Of a stretch of DNA of 64,000 bases, positions 34,700-46,130 are shown in pieces; position 1 is the stretch's first letter, and every line of letters begins with the position of its first letter. The translations under genes were made by a program, and so were the position numbers. This stretch comes from Sequoia sempervirens (taxonomy: Eukaryota > Streptophyta > Pinopsida > Cupressales > Cupressaceae), in contig VDFB02000001.1 of assembly GCA_007258455.2 (NCBI GenBank), positions 16,674,162 to 16,738,161 of the forward strand. The letters run 5' to 3'. Below the pieces are notes generated by a model that searched no databases, was not told the DNA's origin, and worked only from the letters and a program-made list of their open reading frames with translations.

Positions 34700-35620
34700 A
34701 ATAAATGTGCTAAAAGAACACACAACAGACTTTGCATGGGATTACCATGAAATGAAGGGGATAGACCCAACATTATGAATGTATAGGATTTACATCAATG
34801 ATGGTTTCAAACCAGTTAGATAACCCCAAAGGAGGATGAACCCTCTAGTCCATGATATAGTTAAATCAAAATTACAAAAATTTCTTGATATGGGCTTTAT
34901 CTATCCCATCTTTGATAGTCAATGGGTGTCACCCCTAGTAATTATCACTAAAAAAGGAGGAAGTGGAGAGTGTTTGTAGACTACCAAGAATTGAATGCTA
35001 CTACTAGGAAGGATCACTTTCCACTCCCCTCCATTGACCAAGTACTTGATTCATTAGCAGGAAAAAGGTACTTTTCCTTTTTGGATGGATTTAGTGGCTA
35101 CAACCAAATTAATATAGCATCAAAAGAACAGGACATGACAACATTCACATGCCTTTAGCATACATATGCTTATTCTTTCTTGCCATTTGTGTTGTACAAT
35201 GCACCACCCACCTTCCAGAGGGTAGTATTGAGAATATTCATAGACTTCGTACATGATTCCATGGAGGTTTAAATGGATGATTTCATAACTTATGGGAATA
35301 CCTAAGATGAATCACTTGGAAATTTAGAGAACATACTAAAAGGGTTTCAAAAAATTAACTTATCCCCGACCCATGAGAAATGCTACATGATGATGACTAA
35401 AGTGATTGTATTAGGAAATTTTGTATCAAGTGAAGGAATTCAAGTAGACCCCAACAAAATTGAAGTGATATCAACACTCCCCAAGCCTAAAAGACAATTA
35501 GATGTTAGGAGTTTCCTAGGACATGTTGGGAATTATAGGAGATTCATCCAAGACTTTAGAAAACTTGTAGCCCTACTATTTGTATTACTATAAAAAGATG
35601 TTGAATTTGAATTGATAACT
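34700..35620 (+). pseudogene. Reverse transcriptase of element F
   Basis: The lead-in LKEHTTDFAWDYHEMKGIDP and GFKPVR is followed by MGFIYPIFDSQWVSPLVIIT, FVDYQELNATTRKDHFPLPS, KRYFSFLDGFSGYNQINIAS, LPFVLYNAPPTFQRVVLRIF and MDDFITYGN. A stop codon (35,270) replaces the Tyr of the YMDD box; the two Asp are kept. Then NLSPTHEKCYMMM, VDPNKIEVISTLPKPKRQLD and SFLGHVGNYRRFIQDFRKL, the usual end of RT. Several further stops; not functional. Confidence 0.88.
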
Positions 35621-35639
35621 TCTTGTCAGAATTCCTTTG

Positions 35640-36170
35640 AAGCACTCAAGGAAACATTAACCAAAACCTTTGATTTGAGAGGCCCAAATTGGAGCTTACC
35701 TTTCTAGATCGATATAAATGCTTCTAATTTTTCTATAGGATTTTTTGCTTGGACAAAAGGAAGGCAATAAAGAGCATGCCATATATTACATCAACAAAAA
35801 TCTACAAGGGGAAAAACTCAATTATACAATAATAGAGACGGAGATGTTAGAAATAGCTTATGCAATAAAAAAATTCAAACATTATATTATAGGGTATTCA
35901 ATGTTCATACACATTGATTAAACATCGATAAGGTATCTCATGAATAAACTAGTGGCTGGTGATAGACTTGTCAAATGGTTAGTGTTGCTTCCAAAAATTT
36001 ACATTACCATTATAGATAAGCCAAGTAAAATAAATATAGTGGCATATTTTATATCCAAATTACTAACCAAATCAAAAGAAGATGTTGTTGATGATTCATT
36101 CCTAGATGATAATTTGTTTTCTCTATCTCCGCATGCACCTTGTATGCAAATATTACCAACTATCTTGTAG
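35640..36170 (+). pseudogene. RNase H of element F
   Basis: Remnants of the gypsy RNase H: SLPF-stop-IDINASNFSIG (about 35,694-35,732), AIYYINKNLQ and LNYTIIETEMLEIAYAIKKF in a shifted frame, then MNKLVAGDRLVKWLVLLPKI and INIVAYFISKL. In the family this degrades RNA in the RNA-DNA hybrid. Two frameshifts and two stops. Confidence 0.78.
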
Positions 36171-36279
36171 TAGGAAAGACACCACCCCATTTCTCACCGA
36201 GAGAAAAGAGGCAATTGGTTACCAAGAGTTTTCCCTACTCCTAGTTAGTTGGATACTTATTTTACATAGGCTTAGACAA

Positions 36280-37150
36280 CATAGTAAGAATATGCATCAA
36301 AGAAGATGAAGTGTATGATATCCTTAGAGCATGCCATGATGAACCCTATGGAGGATGCTTTTCAACAAAGAAAACATCTCTTAATATTCTCAATATTGGC
36401 TATTATTGGCCAACACTTCATAAAGATGCAGTAAAGTACACTAGGAATTGTGATAGATGTTAAAGAATGGGAAGGCCAATAAAAGCAAATGAAATTCCAT
36501 TGTAGCCACAAGTAGCAATAGAACCATTTGACAAATGGGGATTAGACTTTATTGGTCCAATTGCATGAAAATTATACAACAAAGAGTACATATTGGTATA
36601 CACAAATTACCTTACAAAGTGGGTAGAGGTTAAGGCTTTACAATTTACAAGGGATGTGAATGTGGTGAATTTTCTATATGAACATATATTCACAAGATAT
36701 GGAGACCTAAGAGAAATTGTCACAAACCAAGGACCTCAGTTTACATCAGAGCTAATAAAAAAATTGGTTCAAGAATATGAGATCAAACATAGGAAGTCCA
36801 CACCCTACCACCATCAAGACAATGGGAAAGTGGAAGTCACCAATAGAGAGATTGAAAACATCCTCCTTAAAATAGTGTAAATTAATAGGAAATACTAGGC
36901 ACCTAGATTTCCTCATGCAGTTTGGGCTTATAGAAAAACTTGGAAAACGAAAATAGGTTTTATACCATATGAACTAGTGTATAGTAAGAAGGTAGTAATT
37001 CCTATAAAATTTGAATATAAAACATTAAGAACAACAGTTACATTGGGCATGGATTTCTCAAAAACACAAAATGAAAGATTACACAACTTGAATGCACTAG
37101 ATGAAATCAAAATGGAAGCCATACACCACACTGAAGTTATCCAAACTTAA
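36280..37150 (+). pseudogene. Integrase of element F, catalytic Asp lost and C terminus cut
   Basis: Zinc-binding part IGYYWPTLHKDAVKYTRNCD (about 36,400-36,459), then the core: LDFIGPI (first Asp, about 36,546), VTNQGPQFTSELIKKL (about 36,718-36,765) where the family has Asp before QGPQF, so the second catalytic residue is Asn, and STPYHHQDNGKVEVTNREIE with the Glu kept. The C-terminal part ends at NERLHNLNALDEIKMEAIHH and TEVIQ, where the element G LTR begins. Several stops. Inactive. Confidence 0.87.
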
Positions 37151-37166
37151 AAAATCCATTGACATG

Positions 37167-38662
37167 TGTAGACATATAAATTTGACTACGCCCACATGGT
37201 CAAATTCGCCGCTTTATTCGTCTATTTCACATCCTCCTTTAATATTAATTAAATTGATTGATTTAATTAATATTCCTCTCTTTACCTAAAGTTTCATAAA
37301 GTATTAATTTAATAATTAATACTTTACCCTTTCACCTCCTTCTCTAAATTAAATAAATACATCAATTTATTCAATTTAGTAATTTAGCCTTTTGAATTTA
37401 AATCAATTTTAAATTCCCATTTTTCTCTCTCCTTGTCACATCCTCCATAACCCTCTTCTAATTTGGATTAACTTAATTATTTCCCAATTAGGATGTGCAC
37501 ACCTTAATCAGGATTAATTTCGCATCCTCCATATTCTCCCACTTGCTTCTAATCCCTCATTAAGTTTCTTAACCACCTATTTGCACAACCTTAGTCTAAT
37601 CCCCTTACTACATTTAGCATACCTTTTTGGTCAGCCTTCACACTTGCAACATTTGGCCTAGACCCTCTTCCCCATGTGAATTTAAAATTCAATTTTTATT
37701 CCTCCAAGGATTCTCCTCTTCCCCATGTGATCATTGAAATGTCACATTAGTCACATAAAGCCAATAACCTTCTTTTATAAGGACCTTGTCTTATCCACAA
37801 GGTACTTTTTAGCCCCCTTCATAAGAACCTTGTCTTATCTAAGGGGTGCTCCTCATCTGAATTTAAAATTCATATTTATTCTCCCAACCACCTTATCCAT
37901 TCCAATCATGTGAATTTAACATTCACATTTATTTCCCCAACCACTTTTCTCTTCCCCATGGATATTTTTTAGGAATACTAAAATTTCTCATATGTCACTT
38001 TCCTCTCATATGGGAACAAGAAGTTTATTTTTGAAGAAATATTCTCCCCTCCCAAGGTACTTTCAAAGTAATTGTCCTTCTTCCACATCATTTGTACCAT
38101 TTCCATCTCACCATGTCCTTTGGACACTTCATCCTCCACATGGAAAGATGTGAGGGATTTCTAGTCCTCAACTTAGCATAGCCCTCCATCTTTGCCATGG
38201 TGGCTCAATCCTGACTGTTGAATTCTCTAGAGAATTAAAATTCTTCTATAAATAATTCCCCTTCTCATTCATTCATTTACCTTATGCATTTTTATCACAC
38301 TTATGCTCTCAAGCCAATTACAAGAATTTTTCATACTTAGCTCTATCACTTGCATTTGCATTTAAGTTCAAGTTCATCCTCCATTGTAGAATAATTTAGC
38401 TTCCATGACACACCCACATCTTTCATTTGCATCCACACCACCTTCCATCCACTTTTCATCATATTTTCATCAAAGGAGAACACACTCAAGCTTCAATCAA
38501 GGGCCAACCAAAGGATCAACACAGATAAAAGGTATAATCACTTTTGTTCTATCTCTCTTTGATTTGTGTTCAACTTAGGCTAATCTTGAAGTGGTCTAGT
38601 GTTCTTTAATTTTCATTTCTTAGTTTTTTTTGCATATTTAGAAGTAGAAACAATTGCACACA
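37167..38662 (+). repeat. 5' LTR of element G
   Basis: Begins TGTAGACATATAAATTTGAC inside the element F integrase region and ends GCACACA, followed within four bases by a primer site. 1,496 bp. TATAAATA at 38,247-38,254. The LTR start resembles those of D (TGTAGACACC) and E (TGTAGACACG). No partner LTR was found to the right, so G is truncated, rearranged, or extends beyond the window through later insertions. Confidence 0.75.
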
Positions 38663-38666
38663 TTTT

Positions 38667-38685
38667 TGGCACACCCAGTGGGACC
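38667..38685 (+). other. Primer-binding site of element G
   Basis: TGGCACACCCAGTGGGACC, four bases after the LTR end. Of the same general type as the site in B (TGGCACCCACCGTGGGG). Confidence 0.75.
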
Positions 38686-38744
38686 CACAAATGGGTCCTT
38701 TTACTCTCACATTTCCTATTTTTTTCATATTTTATAGGTTCAGG

Positions 38745-39065
38745 TGACATAGAGGGGTGACCAAGACCTACAGAGGGGCGACCAGGCCCTAACATAGGAA
38801 AATAGGCCCTGACATATGCCACCAACACTTGCAAATGGGTGACCAGAACCTGACACAGACACTTGTTTGAGACAAAACAGTTAGTTTCACTCTTTGTTTT
38901 GGTAATAGGGGTGACCAAGACCTAACAAAGACACCTCTTTGAGACAAAAAAATCAGTTTCACTCTCTATTTTTGCAATAGGGGTGACTAGGACCTGCAGA
39001 GGGGTGACCGCACCCTAACAGGGGTGACTAGGCCCAGAACAGGGGTGACCCTGCCTAGACAGCAG
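38745..39065 (+). repeat. Leader array of GGGGTGACC units in element G
   Basis: At least eight copies of GGGGYGACYANGNCCT spaced irregularly, including two longer related blocks that contain TTTGAGACAAAA and AGTTTCACTCT (about 38,865 and 38,937). Different motif from the arrays of B and C but the same position, just after the primer site. Confidence 0.8.
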
Positions 39066-39291
39066 CTTTTGTGAGGTAAAAAATAGTGTTTTGAATCATT
39101 TTTGCATATCGTTTTCTATTGTTCTAGTTATTATTAACCCCATAACTCATCTTGTTGGTGATTGTGAAGGTTTTTACTAACGTTTTGTGTAGGTATTTTA
39201 CCCTTGATGAACAACGGAGGTTAAAACTACTAACATGTTTGTTGCAAGATGAAAGGACCAAGGCTTTTAGTTAGTGTGTTTGCTTTCATTT

Positions 39292-39730
39292 CACTAGTAC
39301 AAAAACAACAATATATGACTAAATAAACTACTAAAAATTGCACATAAATGACTAATTTTGGTCATGTGATCATTAGTAGTTTATTGCCGGTCATTTATAA
39401 CGCGACCAAATTTATGACTAAACTATTTTAGTCATTTATCTAGTCATTGATTTCGTCATTGATTTGGTCATTAATTTGCTCATTGATTTAGTCATTGATT
39501 TAGTCATTAATTTAGTCATTAATTGTTATTAACTGGTGATTTATTTATTCATTAATTTAGTCACATATTTATTCATTAATTTAGTCATTACTTTAGTCAT
39601 ATATTTAGTCATTGTAGACATATATTTAGTCATTGTAGTTATATGTTTAGTCATTGTATTCATTTATTTTAGTCATAGTAGTCATTTATTTAGTCATGGT
39701 TTAGTCATTTATTTGAGTCAATCAATGATT
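39292..39730. mobile_element. CACTA-like transposon terminus with subterminal repeats
   Basis: Starts CACTAGTACAAAAAC and is followed by about 400 bp in which TTTAGTCATT and its complement ATGACTAAAT recur more than twenty times. CACTA (En/Spm) elements have CACTA termini and such subterminal repeats, which bind the transposase. It sits in the leader of element G. The opposite end was not found with confidence. The hydrophobic ORF that runs through the repeats is a shadow. Confidence 0.55.
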
Positions 39731-42116
39731 CAAGTTATAAATCAAATCTAACTTAATTAATTCTCACAAATTTATGCATATAAACTTCAAATATCATAGA
39801 TATTCAATTTTTTTTTTGTATTGGATTAACATGAAAAAAAATACAATCAACAAACAACTTTATGCATATAAAGCTCAAATATCATAGATATTCAAATGTG
39901 TTTTTGTATTGCATGAAAAAAAAAGAATATACAAACAACAAATACTGCATAACCAAAGGAATTACAAACAACATACAACTGCATAAACAAAGATCCAAGA
40001 AATACATCCTTCACTGCACTCTTGGTTGCCATGGAAGACAAATCCAAGATAATACAAATGCTACAAACATTGAAGGGAGAAAAGACATGAAAATATATAG
40101 TAAATGTAGTTATATTATTTGTGGTGCATATATTGTCTCGATTCAGAGCAGCCTTGCCCTCCCATTCTAGTTGGACAACCCTTGAGAGAAGATTGGAAGG
40201 ATTCAAATGAGAAGGATGGAAACTTCCTATCTAGAAATCTCACTGGTCATGGTTGGATGAAAGTAAAGAGTGCATGTTCACCTCTCCAATTTGACGAGCT
40301 GCAACCTAAAAATAAGATTTCAATGAGGGTTTTAGAATATGTTTATTAAAATGAAAATACAGTTATTAAAATGAAAATACAGCCAAGATCTAATAATAAG
40401 CACATTTATATTTTTACAATATGGCAATATCCTTTACCTGTTTCAACGATTCTGTGAGATTTCCCATTATAGTGACTATGGTAGAACACTAATCTGCAAT
40501 ATGACTGTGAGCTTGCTCAGTAATGGATTCAATGGTGATAAGACTAAAAGGTGCAACATCAACAACACTACCACTTGATACAATTATATTTGATAAGGCA
40601 CATTCAAAAGCTATCTAAATGTTTATCTGGAGGCATGTGGACTTATGATAAAACTAGAACAATGCCTTCAACTGTCATTTCTCCATTATACAACTCTGCC
40701 CATGTGAAACAAAGAGCTTCTAACAACCACATTTTATCCTTTGTGATCCTCCATAGCTTGCAATGATACTGTCTGACAACGCATAATTCTTACAACTAGA
40801 ACAAAAGACCAAGGGTCATATGCTTGCAATGATATTCTATTTGTTCCTTCTTTGATGCATGTTCTAATCTACAATAGGTTAAAACAAAGTAGGTTACAAA
40901 TTGAAAAGAAAAAAAAATGATATGAACATAAAATAGTAAGGCACTGGGCATTTCAAGAATTATGCTAAGAATGGACACAAAATGACTACAAAGAATAATA
41001 TAGTGCACCACTATGAAGAGTATGCAAAATGGATAGAAACTGCTCAAAGCTTTAGTTGCTAAGAGTGTTAGAAAATGAGATGAGCAAAAAACAATTAGTA
41101 CAATGTAGCATCTTAAGATGTTAAAAGGAACCCACCCTAGGACCATCGTCATGACCATTGGCTCTCAGTAATTGAGCACTCGATCTGTTTGTAACCCTAA
41201 TTGATATTCCTGTACCAAAAGACAAAACTCATATAAGACTTTGGCATGGCCATATAAGAACATAATTTAACAAAAAAAATATATCATAACTCTGCATCTT
41301 CTCTTTCATGCCCACCATGTTACAATTTCTCTATTTTTTTTAGTTTTTACCTAAACCTCTAGATACTACAAAGTACAAACAACCCTTTAAAAGAAAATAC
41401 AACAAACATTCAAGTGGCCTGAGAATTGAAAAAAAAGATCAGCTGGTGACTTCTTCCTATATTTTAGATTCTTTTTGCTTCCTTAAATTGAGCATCATAT
41501 ACAACAACAAACAACATCAGACAATAGATTATGCACCATAAACATATAATCCTTTAATACAATAGAAATTCAGAGGGTTTTTCAATATATTCAAAAGAAA
41601 AATATTAAAATCAACTTTGTACAACACAATTGCATGTATCATAGCCATTGAGCAGAGAGATAATGAAGCATTCTCCAACTCTTATTACAACGAGAGATCA
41701 TAACCTACCAGATCCTCCAACAGCTATAAATGCAAGGCCACACCCAACTAACTTCTGCCTCAAGATGCCCTGGCATTACAGAAGCATTGTTAAGTAACAT
41801 ACAAAAACAACAGGTTGAAAGTTCATATCTCTAAGAAGAAATCAATATAAGAAAATCAGTCATGACATATAATGCATGAGTGTGAATAATCAACACCGGA
41901 TTACCTCACCAAATATCCCTAGGACAAGCTCTCCTATATACCATAGTTGTTACCATCACATCATTAAGTGAGCATGATACTTGAGAAAATGTAGATAAGG
42001 CAATAAAGATTTGGGCTTCTAAGGATCCAATTATGTGAAAAAGCTACCAAAGACAAAAAACCTGAATTACAATGTCTACTTTTCAAGCTCTTGATGAAGC
42101 CAATGTCTTACCTTAC
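39731..42116 (-). other. Intron-exon-like remnant region, unassigned
   Basis: No long ORF. Splice-site-like signals on the minus strand: TTTTTAG before GTTGCAGCTCGTC (about 40,305) and a CAG before GAATATCAATTAGGG (about 41,205). A coil-like peptide ESITEQAHSHIAD (about 40,535-40,495) ends at a donor-like GTAAAGG. Could be the accessory gene of the CACTA-like element or captured host sequence; I cannot tell which. Confidence 0.3.
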
Positions 42117-42184
42117 CAAGTTCTTGATGTAGTCACTGTCTCACAATTGTGGTTTGTTGGACAATCCTTTCCAAGGATGTGTAG
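42117..42184 (-). pseudogene. Second exon-like piece of RanBPM-like CTLH/CRA gene
   Basis: Bounded on the minus strand by CCTAG before CTACACATCC and GTAAGG after GAACTTG. In phase with the exon at 42,399-42,518 it opens AIL-ATHP, like the AILATNP/AILETHN run of RanBPM proteins. After a one-base frame slip it reads SLERIVQQTTIVRQ, resembling the SLERLLRQ helix. Short and degraded, so the call leans on its neighbour. Confidence 0.4.
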
Positions 42185-42398
42185 CTAGGAAGATTGGCAT
42201 GTGTTGTCATAATCACAAGCAAAATGTTAGAAAAGATACATATAGCATACTTTTGTTTTTCCATGAGTAGTTCAATAACTTAATATCCAAAACAAAGGAA
42301 ATAAATCCATATGAGAAAGTGATACTATATTTAACATCCTCAATGTGAGAGATTAAAAATAGAAACTTAGTAACTAAAGCCAAAATAAGTATACTAAC

Positions 42399-42518
42399 CC
42401 AAGATTGCCCGATTTAGTGAATCAACAACATTTTGACGACATTCTATGCTTAAGAGATTAAACATGGGTGACTTTTCAGGCTCCTCATAAGCAATAAGTT
42501 CCATGCAATCTTGCAAAA
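42399..42518 (-). pseudogene. CRA-domain exon of a RanBPM-like protein
   Basis: A 120-bp minus-strand exon with acceptor TTTTTCCTAG and donor GTTAGT. It encodes LQDCMELIAYEEPEKSPMFN, LLSIECRQNVVDSLNRAIL. This matches the CT11-RanBPM (CRA) domain of RanBP9/10-type proteins (pattern LQD...LLAY..P..SP....L...QR..V...LN.AIL). In plants these proteins belong to CTLH E3 ligase complexes. The rest of the gene (SPRY, LisH) is not nearby, so this is a fragment of a host gene, either a relic or captured by the surrounding transposon. Confidence 0.6.
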
Positions 42519-43167
42519 CTAGGAAAAATACGCTAACAAGTAAGCAACAACTACTTGTGCTTTGAAGTACAAGCCGGTTAAACAATTTCAACACTACAAT
42601 ATATGATCTATCACCAAACAAATTCTTCAACCCTCATGATCATTTCCTAAATCATTCCAGAAAGTCCAAGAAATTACATGTGAGTGTACTGAGATGCTTT
42701 CTTATTTATTTCTGGTAATGCCTCCCAAACATCATCACTCAAAAATTATGAAGGTTCCATAAAATGGCATCATTAAGTGCCTTTGCAACCTCTCAATCCA
42801 ACTTGTGAACCTTAAGCAGGAAAGGAAAAATAAAGAATAAAGAAATAATAACCAGCCTAATGCTATAAAAAATTAGCTAAATTATATGTTCAATTGTCTG
42901 AAATTTTTTATATGTAAAATTCACAACCTTGCTTCTAAATATTTTTTAAAGAAACCCTATTTTTTTAGATTTTCCTATTTTTTATAGTTTTGAAATGTCC
43001 ATTTCAGAAACTAAACACACTTTCAGTTTTAGATATCTTTTGTATTTAACAGCAAAACCCACCCAAGCCCTATATGTTACAAATCTATACTAGTACAGTT
43101 TTAACCATAATGATTATACGCCCATCTTACCATATCAACTAGGGGGTTCAACAATATTGGATGATAA

Positions 43168-43324
43168 TGTAACGCCCACCGTGCAAACCCCAGAGAACTC
43201 AAAAAGGCAAATAATTTTTTTTTGTTTAAAACAATTAAATTAAACTTACAATACATTAATCATAATCACATAACACATTACATCGCATTAACTCACTTAG
43301 TTCTCTGGGGCACGCGAGGTTACA
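43168..43324. repeat. Terminal foldback of element H
   Basis: TGTAAC...CCCCAGAGAACT at 43,168-43,200 is inverted at 43,297-43,324 (AGTTCTCTGGGG...GTTACA), with about 20 of 28 positions pairing and a spacer of roughly 100 bp. Confidence 0.65.
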
Positions 43325-43999
43325 TTGCAACCACAATTGAAAATAAAAGATAATGACAAACCATATAACCATTTACAATATAATAACCAAGAATAAATGT
43401 GTTTCCATAAACCAAAAGCATTTATATTAAGATACCACATAATACAACCATATGAGTCTCATCAAATAATTACATTGAATCCTAACTATTACATCTTTGC
43501 AATAATGTTACATTACAATCTTTGATATAATAATTACAATGAAATTCCCAAACAATTGGGATGGTACAATTTACAATGAATGCTGAATAACAAGGTGAAC
43601 ACTGGTGCAACTCCAACTGCGGAAAAGCTGCAAACAAGGATGCTGATGGGGAACCCAATGGGTGTGGAGCACGTTCCACCCAACCATGTGAATTAAAGAT
43701 AACTCACCCCCCGTGCTCAGAGGTGACAATGAAGTGAACTTGACCATGATTGCCAAACCGACTCCATGACAACAAGGTACCAACTTAAATACAACTCAGA
43801 GAACACAAATAAACCAAGCAATGACAGTAACAAGCCACCAAAGAATGCTCATAAACACTAGTACAAGAGTCCAAATCAACAATATGAATACAAGCTAAGG
43901 AAACTGATACAACAACCAAGTCCAAAATACATGTCCAGAGGCAAAAGCAACAAGGAAAATAGGAAGTCTAGTGGAGAGTGTCATCGCACAGCTCTCATG

Positions 44000-44335
44000 G
44001 GATCTCCTGGCTCTTCCTCCAACTTGAGGCGCCGGCACCCATCTATGGATCTCCTGGCTCTTCCTCCTGCATGAGGCGCCGGCACCATAGGGTAGCTCGT
44101 GCGGAGTCAATAACCCCTCATGAAGATGAGATCATGACTTGGCGACCACGGCCTTCTCAATCTATCATTAGTCTATGATAGCCCTAATGCATAGATGAGG
44201 AATCCAATTTCTTTTATCTTGAGTGGTATACTACCCATCCCCCTAATTCTATTTTTAAGTTATCACTTGTTTAACTACTCTTCATGGGTTCTCCTGTGCA
44301 CTTCCTCTTGACCGAGGCGCCGGCCCCCACGAAGA
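44000..44335 (+). repeat. Triplicated GC-rich motif in element H
   Basis: GGATCTCCTGGCTCTTCCTC followed by TGAGGCGCCGGCACC occurs at 44,000 and 44,047 (47-bp period) and in weaker form at 44,287. Contains the palindrome GGCGCC each time. Strikingly GC-rich for this AT-rich unit. Function unknown. Confidence 0.8.
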
Positions 44336-45789
44336 GCCACTCTCCCTAAGACCCCTTAACAGAAAATTGAAACAAGACAAGGGTTGAACCTCAACAAATA
44401 AGTATGATACTAAAATCAGAACAAGCGAGGCAATAACCCTCTCGCAACAACTCAGAACCATAAAGTCTCACAACCATTCAACCCTTCCAAACATGGTCCA
44501 TAAGATTTCAACTCCAAAAATAGAAAATTTAAGATGGGAGTAATATTCAAAGTGAACAAGCCTCTGAACAAGGTTTCCAATCAACAATCGGGTTCCCACA
44601 TCGACATAAAAGCCAACGCAATAACAGAATGAAACTACGCCTAAGTTGACAAGCTCAAAACACTATGACCTCTTTACTCAAGCAGATAAGACATGGAACA
44701 TTACAATTTTCCCATGATCAATTATTAACTTCACAAAAAGCAAGATCAGTTATTAAATGCGAATAATATATTAAATTTTTATTATAATAATATTATTTGC
44801 ATTTCATTTTAAAACAAAACAATTACATTGTTATTTAGAACAGAAAAAACTATTTTAACTTCACAATATGTCGATTGCATATATAATATATTATATTATA
44901 ATCCATCATATATTTTATATATATATAACTAAACATTCCTATATATATATACATATATATAACTAAATTTAATTTATGAAAACAACTCATATTCCTATTA
45001 ATATTTTCATAAATTAAAATTTAAACTAAATTTAATAAATGAAAATAACTTATATTCCTAAATATCTAAATATATATATATATATAATATTTCCATAAAT
45101 TACAATTTAACTAAATTAAATAAATAATTAAAAACTCATACAAAATTTTGAATTTCTATAAACTCAAATTAAAAGTAAAAAAAAAACTAAATAAAAAAAA
45201 AACAAAGCACACATTGAAAGTACAGTCCTTGCATCGACTGCACCTTTTCGCACGGGCGGATCAAATCGTGCCCGCCATATGATCGGCTGTACCTGGGCCT
45301 ATGGTCTAGCCGCTTGTCAAATTAGAAGCCACACTCCACTCCCCTTTAATTTTGTTTTTTTCTTTAAATAAAATTTTTATATAAAATTTGTTTATATGTA
45401 ATTTTTCTAAATTACATTTCTTATTTTTTTTTTGGTATTAAAATATGAAGCCCGTCCTTGCAGGTACGGATGCCGACACAGTTCGGCCTAATACAAAAAT
45501 TTAAAAAGGTAAAATTACAGTGCAGAGAAAGATGATTCAAAATACAATTTCAATCAATCTGAACATGTATATTATATTATATATATCTATATATTCATTT
45601 ATTTGTAAACCCCATAATAAACAGGGGAAGGAATACATTAAAAATTTGTAGAGCAGAGATGAATTTATATATATATATTTTTTTGCAACAGATAAACAGG
45701 GTAAACAGATTTTTCTTTCACAAACAACAGATTTTTCCATTTATCTCAAACGACAATCTGTTATATTTTTTTTTTTTTTAAATCACTTG

Positions 45790-46130
45790 GAAACCCAGAA
45801 AATTTATTTGGGAGCACATTTTTTTTTTTTCCTAATTTGCTGAAAACCTGGATTCTTCCCCAAATTGATTGAGACTCAGATTTTCCTCAAAACAATTGAT
45901 AAACCGGATTTTCCCCAAATTGTTTAAAACCCAGATTTTTTAAATTGTTTAAAACCCAGATTTTTGCAATAAAACAGATCTTTTCCTAAATCAATTTGAA
46001 ACCTAGATTTTTGTAGAAAAACAGATTTTTTTTTTAAATCAATTTGAAACCTAGATTTTTGTAGAAAAACAGATTTTGTTTTCTAATTCTTTTGCTAATC
46101 TAGATTTTGTAAATAAACCGATTTTTCTTA
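45790..46130 (+). repeat. Degenerate A/T-rich direct repeats in element H
   Basis: Seven or more copies of a core AAACCCAGATTTTT or AAACCTAGATTTTT, with AAACAGATTTT between, spaced about 40-50 bp. The longest exact pair is AATCAATTTGAAACCTAGAT at about 45,981 and 46,036. Confidence 0.75.

Noticed and set aside
39536..39751. 71-codon hydrophobic ORF resembling a membrane protein
   Set aside because: It is a translation of the TTTAGTCATT subterminal repeats and carries no independent signal.
45215..45320. CpG-island-like promoter in element H
   Set aside because: The GC-richer stretch is only about 100 bp and has no transcript or ORF beside it.
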